DNA of 64,000 bases from Butyrivibrio sp. NC2007 (GCF_000421405.1 NZ_ATWY01000002.1:210311-274310); one strand, 5' to 3'. Counted from the first letter of the stretch, positions 1-8,511 are shown. Notes: generated by a model not told the origin, from the letters alone. A program made the numbers and translations.

Positions 1-383
1 CAGGCGTAGAAAGTGAGTATCTGCTCGCCGCGCTCATACCTGCGATACGACCCCCACATAGACCACAAAGACATTAGTATATAGTAGATAATCTGCATAA
101 GCTCAACCTTTAGATGATCGAGCTCATCTTTTGAAAGCATATATCTTGTGACAAAAAATACGCTTAAGCATGTGATGATACAGAACATAACGCTTCCGAT
201 ACTAAGCCACTCTTGGTGCCCAAAGCTCTTTCTGGACAGCACAAAGAGAAGCAGCGTCAAGGTTTCAAAAACGGCCACTACAAGTGATACGTTTTTAATA
301 TTCCTTGTGCAGGTCTGATCCATCAGTTCTCTGACGTCTTTATCAATCGTGGGAAAGAAATAGTTTTTAATCGCCTTTATCAT
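1..383 (-). CDS. Membrane protein, N-terminal part (runs off the window)
   Basis: An open frame begins at an ATG at 383 on the minus strand and continues without a stop to the window edge, giving 127 residues. The visible part starts with a basic amphipathic stretch and then shows at least three hydrophobic segments (about residues 31-48, 59-80 and 92-107) joined by short charged loops. This resembles the membrane input region of the sensor and GGDEF proteins common in this family, but no catalytic domain is visible, so the function is open. The ATG is preceded by a weak AGG-type site and a plausible promoter at 433-462. Confidence 0.6.
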   Translation of the reverse strand, partial: MIKAIKNYFFPTIDKDVRELMDQTCTRNIKNVSLVVAVFETLTLLLFVLSRKSFGHQEWLSIGSVMFCIITCLSVFFVTRYMLSKDELDHLKVELMQIIYYILMSLWSMWGSYRRYERGEQILTFYA

Positions 384-432
384 AGCGTCACCTGTTCGTA
401 TTCTATCTCACTTTATATGATATCATCAATAT

Positions 433-462
433 ATTATACATTTATAAACGTTTAATAAGCAA
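433..462 (-). promoter_or_regulatory. Promoter of the membrane protein at 1-383
   Basis: On the minus strand TTGCTT (457-462) and TATAAT (433-438) are separated by 18 nt, about 50 nt upstream of the ATG. The -10 box is perfect and the -35 box is partial. Confidence 0.45.
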
Positions 463-467
463 ACTGT

Positions 468-505
468 AAAAAATCACCCTTTCAGGCTCAAGGCCCAAAA
501 GGGTG
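468..505 (-). terminator. Intrinsic terminator overlapping the end of the cyclase gene
   Basis: CACCCTTT (498-505, read on the minus strand) pairs perfectly with AAAGGGTG (475-482), followed by an A and a run of T. The 5' arm lies inside the last codons of the 488-2128 gene, whose stop codon at 488-490 sits in the loop. Confidence 0.75.
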
Positions 506-2128
506 GTATCCGGATTCTTTTCTTTCACGCTTATTTTCATACATGAGCTTATCCGCTCGCCTCATAACATCGGTAACTGTACTGTCCCTCTCCGGATCAT
601 AAACAGCAAAACCCTTTGATATACATACGTAATCCCATGGTTCCACGGCTGCTGATGCATTGGTAGTCTCTGAAGCAATGTCAAACTGCTTACTAAGCGT
701 ATCCAGGTTAAGATAATCATCCTTCCTCAGAATTACAGCGAATTCATCTCCACCTATTCTGAACACGGGACTGTGCTTGAAAACATTACTTATGGTATTG
801 CAGGCTGCTTTAAGATATGCATCTCCCTTATCATGTCCGTACTTGTCATTGATTATCTTAAGGCTGTCACAGTCAAAAGCGCCGATTGCAAACTCCGGCT
901 TTACTGCTCCGCCATCTATCTGGTCCTGTAGCTCTTTTGCCATCTTCTCGAAGGCACCCTTGTTCTTGACATGTGTAAGTGCATCAACAAATACCTGCTC
1001 ATTCAGATCGCTGATGTGAGCCTCCATGTTGTCCGAGAGCTTTTTAAAAGACCTTGTAAGTCTGCCAAGCTCATCGTCTGCGTCATAGGTAAGATCTGAG
1101 TCGTAGTTTCCCTTCTCTATCCGCTCGGTTGCCTCAGTCAGCTCCTCAAGGGGCTTTGTTATGCGCCTGGTATATACCATAAGAAACAGGCTTGATATTA
1201 GCAGCACTAATATAGCTCCCAAAGAGATGTTCTGAATAAGACCTATCCATTCTCCCTTAGTCTCCGATTCAGGGACGGAAACAATAAGGCGCATGCCATT
1301 GCTCAAAGGGACCCAGGCTGCCTCTTTTTCCTCGCCGTTATATTTATATCGCACAAAAGAGCTATCGCCTGACATATCAAAGGGTATCTCATACTTGGTC
1401 GCTCCGGCTGAATCTGTAACATTTATGCGTGGATGGTAAAAGAGCTTGCCGTCTGCGCCACAAAGATATGCGTATCCGTTATCGTAAAACTGTATGCTGT
1501 CGACTTCCTCAGCCATCGTTGTGTAGTCAACTTCTATGCCGACAACACCGATAAACTCTCCCTTATAATAAACCGGGGCATCGTAGGAAATAACGCGTAC
1601 ATCCAGATTGTCAGTTATGTACGGTGGAAGCCAGATGGATTTTCCTTCATGCTTGGGGACAGTAAACCACACCAGCTTCGACGTATCATTCACATCATAC
1701 TGGGTGATATCGGTAACTTCGTGCTCTTCAAAGCCGTCGCCTGTAAGATTGATGTACCAGAAGCCCTTCTCTTTGGTGGAGATGGACGGATCGATACGAT
1801 AGTAATATGTAAGAACTCCTTTTGTCTCGGACGCCATCATTCCAAAATAATCTCTGGCACGCTCCATGTGCTCGCTTAACTCTTCATCACTCGTGCCTTC
1901 CAGATCCTCTTCCACAAAGGCAGCTACACTTTCAACCGAATTCTGAACACTGTCGAAATAATAATCAAGGCTCTTTTCCCCGTTCTTGCACAGCATAAGA
2001 AGGAGCTGATCAGTCTTGCGACTCTCAGTCCTTCTTATGAAGATTGCACTCAGGAGCGTGGTGAAAAGCAGAGCCACAAATATCACGCAGAGCATTGTAA
2101 CTGTAATTCTTGTTCTAAGCGAACGCAT
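488..2128 (-). CDS. Membrane diguanylate cyclase (Cache-HAMP-GGDEF)
   Basis: A 546-aa sensor enzyme predicted to make cyclic di-GMP from two GTP. In order: an N-terminal membrane segment (about 10-32), a large extracellular region of dCache type (about 35-295), a second membrane segment (about 300-320), a HAMP linker beginning RRITKPLEEL, and a GGDEF domain with an intact GGDEF signature near 459-463. No RxxD inhibitory site is seen in front of the signature, so product feedback is probably absent. I use the ATG at 2128, which has an AGGAG 8 nt upstream; a TTG one codon earlier is possible. The ligand of the Cache domain cannot be told. It could feed the riboswitch-controlled pilus operon in this window. 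Confidence 0.88.
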   Translation of the reverse strand: MRSLRTRITVTMLCVIFVALLFTTLLSAIFIRRTESRKTDQLLLMLCKNGEKSLDYYFDSVQNSVESVAAFVEEDLEGTSDEELSEHMERARDYFGMMASETKGVLTYYYRIDPSISTKEKGFWYINLTGDGFEEHEVTDITQYDVNDTSKLVWFTVPKHEGKSIWLPPYITDNLDVRVISYDAPVYYKGEFIGVVGIEVDYTTMAEEVDSIQFYDNGYAYLCGADGKLFYHPRINVTDSAGATKYEIPFDMSGDSSFVRYKYNGEEKEAAWVPLSNGMRLIVSVPESETKGEWIGLIQNISLGAILVLLISSLFLMVYTRRITKPLEELTEATERIEKGNYDSDLTYDADDELGRLTRSFKKLSDNMEAHISDLNEQVFVDALTHVKNKGAFEKMAKELQDQIDGGAVKPEFAIGAFDCDSLKIINDKYGHDKGDAYLKAACNTISNVFKHSPVFRIGGDEFAVILRKDDYLNLDTLSKQFDIASETTNASAAVEPWDYVCISKGFAVYDPERDSTVTDVMRRADKLMYENKRERKESGYHPFGP

Positions 2129-2243
2129 CAATCTATCTCCTCAGGTATATCCTGCTCAGAATAGCCGAATATGTATAATATACTAGATTAATTGTACATC
2201 ACATAAACGGTTTTGCGTTCATTTTAGAAAAATATAACATTTG

Positions 2244-2311
2244 TGAGTCACCGGGGACGTTTCACTTTGACTCATTTTGAGTCACCGGGGACGTTTCACT
2301 TTGACTCATTT
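2244..2311. repeat. REP-like array 1 (two units)
   Basis: Two direct 34-bp units: TGAGTCA, a 17-nt core containing GGGGACGTTTCA, TGACTCA, then a TTT spacer. The outer heptamers are inverted repeats of each other, so each unit can fold as a hairpin. The array touches the stop codon of the AraC gene. Confidence 0.9.
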
Positions 2312-3184
2312 TTACAGTTTCTTTACCGGTACAAGTTCTATGTAGCCGCGCTCTCCAATAGGCTCAAGCTGAATTCTTGGATTCATATCGTCCCACTCAT
2401 ATCCGATGAACTCCGGATTATATTTCTTCTCTGCGTCCCATATTTCGCCAATTGCCTCTACGTAATTATCGGGATCAAACGGTTCACCTCTAAACAGAAG
2501 GTATGTGGATGCCGGTAAATCAATAGTTTCAAACCCTTCGGGAATTACGCCGGAGTAATCAGGCTCTACTTCTACTCCCTGGACATATTCGTTCGTTACC
2601 GGCTTTCTTAAATGTTTTGGCAACCACAAGCATACCGGTTCTCCACTGATAGACTTAATGCTTGTTAAAAGGCCCCAAACATCGCAGCCTACTTCCTCGC
2701 AATACGACCAGTATTCATCGGCCTTTATTCCGCGCTTGATAATTACTTTTCTAGCAGGCTTTTCAATCACCTGAATAAAGACATTTCTTGTTTCACTCAT
2801 AGTATCTTTCTTCCTTTCTTTAACTTCTACAAGGTAAGGAGTGAATAGCCAGATCGGTACAGGACTGTTCGAATACTCTTTTGGATTACAGCCAAACTCA
2901 CGTCTGAAAGCACGCTGATATCCATCCACACTTCCAAAGCCCATTTCCATTGCCACATCCAGAATCTGACAATTCTCATCGCGCAGCTTAAGCGCTGACT
3001 TCGACAGTTTAAGGCGCCTTATATAAACCGCCGGTGTCATTCCCAGATGCTTTATGAAGATTTTTCTGGCATATGATGCTGAATACGAGATCTCTTTTGC
3101 AATAGTATCAATTGAAATATCTTCATTGATATGGTCTTTGATGTAATCCTGCATCATGCGTACAACTTGTAATTGATGATCCAT
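2312..3184 (-). CDS. AraC-family regulator with GyrI-like effector domain
   Basis: A 290-aa transcription regulator. The first ~105 residues form an AraC-type double helix-turn-helix (the SIDTIAKEISYSASYARKIF region, then the second motif ending in NPKEYS). The rest, from about residue 135, resembles the GyrI-like/AraC effector-binding fold used to bind small amphipathic molecules and ends in IQLEPIGERGYIELVPV. I chose the ATG at 3184 because AAGGAG lies 8 nt before it; a longer frame would read through that site. The gene sits alone between REP arrays 1 and 2. Target genes and effector are unknown; it resembles drug- or stress-responsive regulators of the Rob/BltR-effector type. Confidence 0.85.
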   Translation of the reverse strand: MDHQLQVVRMMQDYIKDHINEDISIDTIAKEISYSASYARKIFIKHLGMTPAVYIRRLKLSKSALKLRDENCQILDVAMEMGFGSVDGYQRAFRREFGCNPKEYSNSPVPIWLFTPYLVEVKERKKDTMSETRNVFIQVIEKPARKVIIKRGIKADEYWSYCEEVGCDVWGLLTSIKSISGEPVCLWLPKHLRKPVTNEYVQGVEVEPDYSGVIPEGFETIDLPASTYLLFRGEPFDPDNYVEAIGEIWDAEKKYNPEFIGYEWDDMNPRIQLEPIGERGYIELVPVKKL

Positions 3185-3253
3185 CGGCTTAACTCCTTGT
3201 GAATTAAGAATAGCTAAGAAGCCTGCCATAATTCTCGACTATTTTTACCCTTT

Positions 3254-3355
3254 TGAGTCACTGGGGACGTTTCACTTTGACTCATTTTGAGACACCGGGG
3301 ACGTTTCACTTTGTCTCATTTTGAGTCAACGGGGACGTTTCACTTTGACTCATCC
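3254..3355. repeat. REP-like array 2 (three units)
   Basis: Three direct units with 34-bp period in the same orientation as array 1. The middle unit (3288-3318) has TGAGACA and TGTCTCA in place of TGAGTCA and TGACTCA, a paired change that keeps the stem intact. The array lies just downstream of the transposase gene. Confidence 0.9.
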
Positions 3356-3359
3356 ACAT

Positions 3360-4100
3360 TCACTTAGCTCTCTGTATAGTACTACGATTTATACCCGTAA
3401 GCCTTTCAATCTGCCGAATTGACAATCCCCGTTCCTTAAGCCTGCTAAGAGCATTATCTCTATCTATCCTACAATATTTCTGTAAAACTGTCCCCGAAGA
3501 AATACTCAGGCACTTTTTCAATTCCTCTTTTGCCCACTCATCATCATGTTTGGCCTTAACATAATCCAAGCACTGCTCATCACTTTCACATGCGACAAAT
3601 TCCCGGTAGTGTTCATAATCACCCAGCATTAACTTTATCAGGGACAAATCTATAAACTCCGGCGGATCGTTATACAAGCTGTAACTGCTCCATCGGTACT
3701 CTGAACTCTTGCATATTTTCGCTCTCTCAGGGTTTTGAAGAATATATCGAAACACTGCAAGAAAATACTTTTCCGATTCAATTTTCTCACTTAAGTACCT
3801 ATTTTGAAAAAGGTGCCCTACTCGATCATACTTTTTATTGTAGTATTCCGAATAACTTACACCCATCTTTTTCATTAAAAGAATTGTTGATGATGATCCA
3901 CCATGAACCAATAAGTGAACGTGATTATCCATGAGACAATACGCACAGATTTTCACTTCTGTCTCTAGGCAAAAACGTTCAAGTCTGTTTAAAAAGTGTT
4001 TGAAGTCCTGCCTATCTTCAAATAGTATTTGTTTTCCAATTCCGCGCACAACAATATGCATGTACCCGGATTCACTCATGCTCCGCGCACGACGTGCCAT
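3360..4100 (-). CDS. REP-associated tyrosine transposase (Y1/HUH, RAYT-like)
   Basis: A 246-aa single-strand DNA transposase of the IS200-related Y1 family. The HUH metal-binding pair is seen in NHVHLLVHGG, and the tyrosine-rich helix with the likely nucleophile is in SYSEYYNKKYDRVGHLFQNR. The C-terminal end carries a small helix-turn-helix (RQIERLTGINRSTIQ), common in the Firmicute branch. I start at the ATG at 4100, which has GGAGGAG 6 nt upstream. REP arrays flank it in opposite orientation (array 2 downstream, array 3 upstream), the usual layout of a RAYT with its own repeat family. It is probably a domesticated, single-copy gene rather than a self-moving insertion sequence. Confidence 0.85.
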   Translation of the reverse strand: MARRARSMSESGYMHIVVRGIGKQILFEDRQDFKHFLNRLERFCLETEVKICAYCLMDNHVHLLVHGGSSSTILLMKKMGVSYSEYYNKKYDRVGHLFQNRYLSEKIESEKYFLAVFRYILQNPERAKICKSSEYRWSSYSLYNDPPEFIDLSLIKLMLGDYEHYREFVACESDEQCLDYVKAKHDDEWAKEELKKCLSISSGTVLQKYCRIDRDNALSRLKERGLSIRQIERLTGINRSTIQRAK

Positions 4101-4139
4101 AGTACTCCTCCTGTAACTAAATATATTTATTAGGGAAAT

Positions 4140-4178
4140 CAATCAGATGTATTTCTGATTGTTGTCCTGATATAGGAC
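4140..4178. other. Two small hairpins upstream of the transposase gene
   Basis: CAATCAGA/TCTGATTG (4140-4161) and GTCCT/AGGAC (4164-4178) are perfect inverted repeats placed between the transposase start and REP array 3. They could be end hairpins recognised by the Y1 enzyme or leader structures; nothing decides between these. Confidence 0.4.
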
Positions 4179-4239
4179 TGATTTTTGATAAAAGAGATTC
4201 TATCATCCAAAGAATTTGTTGTAAAGCCCAAAACAAAAA

Positions 4240-4338
4240 TGAGTCAAAGTGAAACGTCCCCAATGACTCAAAATGAGTCAAACTGAAACGTCCCCAATGA
4301 CTCAAAATGAGTCAAACTGAAACGTCCCCGGTGACTCA
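4240..4338. repeat. REP-like array 3 (three units, inverted)
   Basis: Three units at 4240-4270, 4274-4304 and 4308-4338, again with 34-bp period, but the core reads as the reverse complement (GAAACGTCCCC) relative to arrays 1 and 2. Two units carry the same single-base core variant (AACTGAAAC for AAGTGAAAC). Confidence 0.9.
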
Positions 4339-4346
4339 CCTGGGGA

Positions 4347-4387
4347 AAAGAAAAAGGACCAACTCTTTCGAGTTGATCCTCTTTTTC
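4347..4387 (-). terminator. Terminator of tRNA-Leu
   Basis: On the minus strand GGATCAACTC, a GAAA tetraloop and GAGTTGGTCC form a ten-pair stem followed by five T. Confidence 0.85.
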
Positions 4388-4389
4388 AG

Positions 4390-4473
4390 TGCGGAAGATG
4401 GGACTTGAACCCACACGATGTAAGCATCACAAGATCCTTAGTCTTGCTCGTCTGCCAATTCCGACACTTCCGC
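4390..4473 (-). tRNA. tRNA-Leu (anticodon AAG)
   Basis: The minus strand folds as a class II tRNA: acceptor GCGGAAG/CTTCCGC with discriminator A, a three-pair D stem, anticodon stem CAAGA/TCTTG with loop CTAAGGA, a long variable arm GATG/CATC, and a T loop with TTCAAGT. The anticodon is AAG, reading CUU, with G at position 37. CCA is not encoded. Confidence 0.93.
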
Positions 4474-4516
4474 GAACCGTTCGTCTGAAGCGTTAACCGC
4501 TCGCGACGACTTTTAT

Positions 4517-4545
4517 ATAATAACAAGTTCTGGCCAAAACGTCAA
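4517..4545 (-). promoter_or_regulatory. Promoter of tRNA-Leu
   Basis: TTGACG (4540-4545) and TATTAT (4517-4522) on the minus strand are 17 nt apart, about 45 nt upstream of the mature tRNA. Confidence 0.7.
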
Positions 4546-4608
4546 CAAAAATTTATAAACTTTTTTACGATTATTGTCAGCGCCTCAACCCCAGTATTTA
4601 TGCGCATC

Positions 4609-5259
4609 TCACACCAGATTTAGAATCTCCAACGGATCATTTACAAAAAAATTATCCTTAACCCCGGCAGAAATTAATTCATCTTTTGTTCTAAATCCCC
4701 ACAAACAGGAGATACATTTCAGCCCTGTATTAACAGCCGTCTTGAAATCAACATCGGAATCGCCCACATAGATGCACTCTTCCTTCGTAACACCAAGCTC
4801 ATCCATGGCAAAAAGACATTCATCCGGATATGGCTTTCTGCGCAGCTTATCAGTCACCCCGATGGCGACCGGCACGTACTCGCCGAAATAAATCTTATTG
4901 AGCTCACGAACCGCTCCCATAGGCTTATTTGAAACAATTGCCAGCTTATGGCCGCGCGCCGAAAGTTCCTTTAGCAGCTCAGGAATATTCTTGTAAGGCC
5001 CGGTCTTGATGTTGCAGTGCTGCTCATAATAAGCCTCGTACTCCGCCAGGATCTGCTCAAACAGCGGATGCGCTTCACCCTCCGGAATCGCCTTGTCCAT
5101 CAGGACCCTTGCGCCGTTCCCGACAAAGTGCTTAACCTCATCAACCGAACGCAGCGGAATCTCATACTTCCCCAATATATAATTTACCGAATCCGTGATG
5201 TCCTCGATGGTATTAAGCACGGTTCCGTCCATATCAAATATAACTGCCTTGTACTTCAT
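4609..5259 (-). CDS. HAD phosphatase, phosphoglycolate phosphatase-like
   Basis: A 216-aa cytoplasmic HAD-superfamily hydrolase with the motifs in order: FDMDGTVLNT (nucleophile and acid Asp), VSNK (motif II Ser), RRKPYPDE (motif III Lys) and GDSDVDFKTA (motif IV metal Asp pair). The helical cap lies between the first and second motifs, as in Gph/PGMB-type enzymes. The substrate cannot be set from sequence. I use the ATG at 5259, with AGGAAG close upstream; an earlier TTG overlaps the preceding gene. It is the last gene of the mecA-headed operon, 11 nt after the CapA-like gene. Confidence 0.87.
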   Translation of the reverse strand: MKYKAVIFDMDGTVLNTIEDITDSVNYILGKYEIPLRSVDEVKHFVGNGARVLMDKAIPEGEAHPLFEQILAEYEAYYEQHCNIKTGPYKNIPELLKELSARGHKLAIVSNKPMGAVRELNKIYFGEYVPVAIGVTDKLRRKPYPDECLFAMDELGVTKEECIYVGDSDVDFKTAVNTGLKCISCLWGFRTKDELISAGVKDNFFVNDPLEILNLV

Positions 5260-5270
5260 CTTCCTAACCT

Positions 5271-6398
5271 CTAATTCCAATTACTTCCCCAGACGCTGTT
5301 ACATATATCTACGCACTGCTGCCTGGTAAAAGAGCTATCCTGCTCCCTTATGGCATTCAAATCCGCCAGTTCATCAGTATAGTCCGATAGTGGATAAACT
5401 GCAACTCCGTTATGCCCGTGGGTCACATGGCAGACAAGCGCCTTAACGCCGCTATCAACAATCCTGACTTCACCCAATATATCTTTTGCCAGAGTGACCT
5501 GCGCCATTCCGCCAACCATGCGATCGCAAGTCCCAGCTCCCGTCCCTGAAGTCCAGTTCACGAAATTCCCAAGGGAGTAGTAAACAAGCATATCTCCGCC
5601 GCCATGGTTATTGCCATGCCCCGGGACATCATCTTCAATAAATTCCACAGGCTCTATCACATGCGGATGAGTTCCTATCACAAGGTCAGCTCCGCCGGCC
5701 CTAAAAACTTCCGTCCACTTCTTCTGGCTCCCATCAATGCCGTGCAGATACTCCGTCCCCCAGTGAGGGCAGACAATAGTGAAATCCGCGTTAGCCTCTG
5801 CATACTCGAGATCTCTTTTCACCTTATCTTCGTCCAGCATATCCACTGCAAAAGACATATCAGACGGCGCCGAAATCCCGTTAGTCCCATAAGTATAATT
5901 CAAAATCGCAATCCTGATGCCATTCTTCTCAACAATATCCACCGCATCCTTCTGCTCCTGCGATCCGTTTATCCCCACCACTGTCATCTCCGGATGAGCG
6001 CTCTGCCAGTACCCAAGCGTGTTAACCACACCTCGTTTTCCCTTATCGAGAGCATGGTTCGTAGCATGGCAAACCACGTCAAATCCCGCCTCCGACAACG
6101 CATCGCCTATCTCGTAAGGCGCATTAAAAGCCGGGTATCCCGAGACGCCCAGCTCCTTACCGCCGATTATGACCTCCTGATTGACCATGGCCAGATCGGC
6201 AGCCCCTATATAATCCTTAGTTTTGGAAAAGATAAAGTCGAAGTTGTAGTTTCCACCTACATCCGCAGCACTTTCCTCCACGGGAGTATGAAGGAGTATG
6301 TCGCCGACCATCACCACAGAAACATTATCCGGCGCCGAAACGCCGGATACAATAGCAATAGATGCAATTAAAGAAAGAACAAGATTTAAACCGTTCAT
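5271..6398 (-). CDS. CapA/PgsA-type metallophosphatase-like exported protein
   Basis: A 375-aa protein of the PGA_cap family, related to calcineurin-like phosphoesterases and first known from poly-gamma-glutamate capsule synthesis. It starts with a short hydrophobic export signal (residues 1-22) and then shows the family motifs MVGDILLH, MVNQE, ATNHALD, PHWGTEY, GTHPHVIEP and SLGNFV, which carry the predicted metal ligands. No other capsule genes are nearby, so a role in polyglutamate is not supported; peptidoglycan or cell-surface chemistry is an alternative. Its ATG lies one base after the stop of the upstream small gene, implying coupled translation. Confidence 0.85.
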   Translation of the reverse strand: MNGLNLVLSLIASIAIVSGVSAPDNVSVVMVGDILLHTPVEESAADVGGNYNFDFIFSKTKDYIGAADLAMVNQEVIIGGKELGVSGYPAFNAPYEIGDALSEAGFDVVCHATNHALDKGKRGVVNTLGYWQSAHPEMTVVGINGSQEQKDAVDIVEKNGIRIAILNYTYGTNGISAPSDMSFAVDMLDEDKVKRDLEYAEANADFTIVCPHWGTEYLHGIDGSQKKWTEVFRAGGADLVIGTHPHVIEPVEFIEDDVPGHGNNHGGGDMLVYYSLGNFVNWTSGTGAGTCDRMVGGMAQVTLAKDILGEVRIVDSGVKALVCHVTHGHNGVAVYPLSDYTDELADLNAIREQDSSFTRQQCVDICNSVWGSNWN

Positions 6399-6399
6399 A

Positions 6400-6732
6400 T
6401 CACTTCACAGTCAGCTTGTCGATATAGATACACAGCTGCTTTACCACCTTGACCAGTGTCCTGTATTTAAGCCCGATGTACGCTGCTGCAAGAGCCATAA
6501 CCGCCGCGCAGGTAAAGTTTCCGATAAAGAAATTTCCAAAAGCTGCAGCCAGGAAAATGCATGCACAAACAATAAGCGCCATCATTGGGATAAGGAGCCT
6601 CATCATCTCCTGATGGATCTCCGTGAGCTTAAGCTCAAGCCCCTCGCGCTCTTCCCATATTTCTTCCTCTGAGATAACGTCAAAATCAAGCTTTTCAAGA
6701 TGCCTTAAGTAATCTCTGAATCTCTTTTCCAT
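6400..6732 (-). CDS. Small membrane protein of unknown function
   Basis: A 110-aa protein not recognised. The first ~45 residues are charged and helical, followed by two closely spaced hydrophobic segments (about 45-65 and 68-88) and a basic, hydrophobic tail. The ATG at 6732 is preceded by GGAGGGG 2-3 nt away, tight but strong; a longer frame lacks support. It lies between the arginase-like gene and the CapA-like gene, its stop one base before the latter. Confidence 0.65.
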   Translation of the reverse strand: MEKRFRDYLRHLEKLDFDVISEEEIWEEREGLELKLTEIHQEMMRLLIPMMALIVCACIFLAAAFGNFFIGNFTCAAVMALAAAYIGLKYRTLVKVVKQLCIYIDKLTVK

Positions 6733-6784
6733 ATCCCCTCCAAACGCATAGTTTATAGTAAAAGACACTTCTATGATATCACAT

Positions 6785-7582
6785 TCATCGCAATTCCGTC
6801 ACCAAATCGTCCAAATACTGTATCATCTTCAAATTAAACTCATCATTTCCCGCAATCGCCTTCGAAATATCGCACCCCTCCTGGTCCGGCGTGCACTCTC
6901 CGCAGATATCAACCCCGATGATATCTCTGTCAAAGCATTTCTTCTCAGTGATAAAAAGAGCTCTCACAAACCCAAACAGATCATCCACTGAAAGCTCTCC
7001 CTGATCCCAGTTGGTCACGATCTCGCCCCTCTTAAGGACATCCTTATCAATCGAGAGATAAACCGGATGCTCAGTCTTAGGAAGGCTTATCCCCGTATCC
7101 CCCAAAAAGACATCTTCAAGATCATAAAATTTAGCCTTTTTAGCGCCATTTTCATCGAGCTCGTCTATCAGTCCCCTGTCGGCACCAATGATATGAATAT
7201 CCCTCACAAACGGATTATTTTGGATAACATCCAGCACCCATCCGCCGCAGGAGAGAATGTCAAACATGGGCCTTTGCATGTCAGGGTGATGATCCAGCAC
7301 AACCAGCGAGAAAGGCTCTTTTACCAGGCTCGTATACAGCGCTGAGATGTAATGATAGTTGCCATTATCTATGAAATGTATGCCCCGGGCAAAAGACCTG
7401 CCATCGTCCTCAAGGTCACCGGAAATGCGCCCCAGAATCTCCTCCCGCGCACTATCATCGCAATATGCATTTGTCCCCGAAATGTCCTTCATATCAACAA
7501 AACGAGAGCTTTTATCCTGAAGATAAAAGCTCTCATGATCATAGATTCCTGAAAAATTTAGTATCGTAACATTTTTGTTCAT
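6785..7582 (-). CDS. Arginase/ureohydrolase-fold protein
   Basis: A 265-aa protein with the arginase-family metal signatures: VVLDHHPDM (DxHxD type), YLSIDKDVL (SIDxD type) and GVDICGE near the end. These are the positions that hold the two Mn ions in agmatinase, arginase and formiminoglutamase. Overall similarity to any named enzyme is low and the substrate is unknown; it may belong to the arginase-like proteins of uncertain role common in clostridia. The ATG at 7582 lies one base after the mecA stop (TGATATG), so translation is probably coupled. Confidence 0.7.
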   Translation of the reverse strand: MNKNVTILNFSGIYDHESFYLQDKSSRFVDMKDISGTNAYCDDSAREEILGRISGDLEDDGRSFARGIHFIDNGNYHYISALYTSLVKEPFSLVVLDHHPDMQRPMFDILSCGGWVLDVIQNNPFVRDIHIIGADRGLIDELDENGAKKAKFYDLEDVFLGDTGISLPKTEHPVYLSIDKDVLKRGEIVTNWDQGELSVDDLFGFVRALFITEKKCFDRDIIGVDICGECTPDQEGCDISKAIAGNDEFNLKMIQYLDDLVTELR

Positions 7583-7583
7583 A

Positions 7584-8363
7584 TCACTTTGCCAGATCTG
7601 CCAGATGTATAATGGCATCTTCCTTCATGATGCATTCGCCGTGCTCCTCGATGAACATTGCCTCGGGTGAATTCACTGTCAGCATCTCGGAGTACTCAAC
7701 TCCTGCTCTTCTCATATCGTAGATCACACTCTCCTCAGAGGACATAAGTCCCGCAATGAGATAGAACGTATCTTTGTGCTTGTAAAGAGTAGAATCAACA
7801 ATTGGAAGCTTCTGAACAACCTTTGAGAATCTCTCGATGTCCTCAAGGTTCTTAAACTCCATCATATATTTAGCGTACTCGGAAAGAGGCTGGTAGCTGT
7901 AATCGCTCTCCTCAGGCTCTTTGGGCAGTGTGCCTTCAAAGTCTCTTGCATAAATCCTGTTTATGGTATCGGTAACGTTGGTGATGACCTCGTTGAGAGC
8001 AACTCCCTTGTCTCTTCCGGTCTTCTTCTTGACCTCATCCACCCTCTCCTGAGTCAGGGTCTTAAGGATGGTCTCAGCTGCTCCGCGGATTCTGTCAGCT
8101 GCTTTCTGAATGTCGTCGTTACTCATCTTAACTGCAAATATGCGGACGCTTCCGTCCATCATCATGTTCTTGCTCATCATCATGACCTCTGTCTCAGGGT
8201 CATAATCAAGCTGCGCCCCAACTTCCTTGTTGAGCTGTGCAAAGAAGGATGTGGTGTTCTCTGCACCATTTACAACCGCTTCGGGAGTCAGGCCGATCTC
8301 ATGGAGTTCTGATGCTGCGATACTGCATTCTACTGTTGTTTCATTCATTTTTACTATGATCAC
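7584..8363 (-). CDS. mecA: MecA-like adaptor protein for ClpC
   Basis: A 259-aa protein resembling the MecA adaptors, which deliver substrates to the ClpC ATPase and help it form hexamers. The N-terminal 80 residues match the family pattern (MIIVKMNETTVECSI, TVxC-type strand), a charged helical linker follows, and the C-terminal half has the MecA-type region around KLPIVDSTLYKHKDTFYL. The start is a GTG at 8363 with AAAGGAG 10 nt upstream; an ATG five codons in is possible. It heads a five-gene operon. A clpC gene is present at 60405-62981, so both partners lie in this window. Divergence from Bacillus MecA is large. Confidence 0.68.
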   Translation of the reverse strand: MIIVKMNETTVECSIAASELHEIGLTPEAVVNGAENTTSFFAQLNKEVGAQLDYDPETEVMMMSKNMMMDGSVRIFAVKMSNDDIQKAADRIRGAAETILKTLTQERVDEVKKKTGRDKGVALNEVITNVTDTINRIYARDFEGTLPKEPEESDYSYQPLSEYAKYMMEFKNLEDIERFSKVVQKLPIVDSTLYKHKDTFYLIAGLMSSEESVIYDMRRAGVEYSEMLTVNSPEAMFIEEHGECIMKEDAIIHLADLAK

Positions 8364-8407
8364 TTTGCATCATCTCCTTTCTGAAATAAGGCTTCTTCCT
8401 CAAGTTA

Positions 8408-8436
8408 ATTATATTACTACGCCCAGGTACAGTCCA
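8408..8436 (-). promoter_or_regulatory. Promoter of the mecA operon
   Basis: TGGACT (8431-8436) and TATAAT (8408-8413) are 17 nt apart on the minus strand, about 45 nt upstream of the GTG start. Confidence 0.6.
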
Positions 8437-8460
8437 CAATAGAGGGGTAAAATTTCTATT

Positions 8461-8504
8461 AAAAAAGCATCTGCCACGGAACTTTTTCTCCTATAGCAGA
8501 TGCT
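8461..8504 (-). terminator. Terminator of the pilus operon
   Basis: AGCATCTGC and GCAGATGCT pair on the minus strand across a 20-nt partly paired loop, followed by six T. It lies just after the second sortase. Confidence 0.85.
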
Positions 8505-8511
8505 AATAATC

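Noticed and set aside
4117..4305. Short reading frame with MSHWGRFSLTHFE-type product across REP array 3 (and a similar one at 2243-2518)
   Set aside because: The sequence is a translation of the palindromic repeats themselves; the similar products come from repeat identity, and neither has a ribosome site or coding codon pattern.
2244..4338. CRISPR-like direct repeats near the transposase
   Set aside because: The gap between 31-bp units is a constant 3 bp, so there are no spacers; the HUH transposase explains them as REP-type repeats.
4609..8363. Capsule (poly-gamma-glutamate) biosynthesis operon
   Set aside because: Only the CapA-like gene fits; no CapB or CapC partners are present, and the other genes are a phosphatase, an arginase-fold protein and a MecA-like adaptor.
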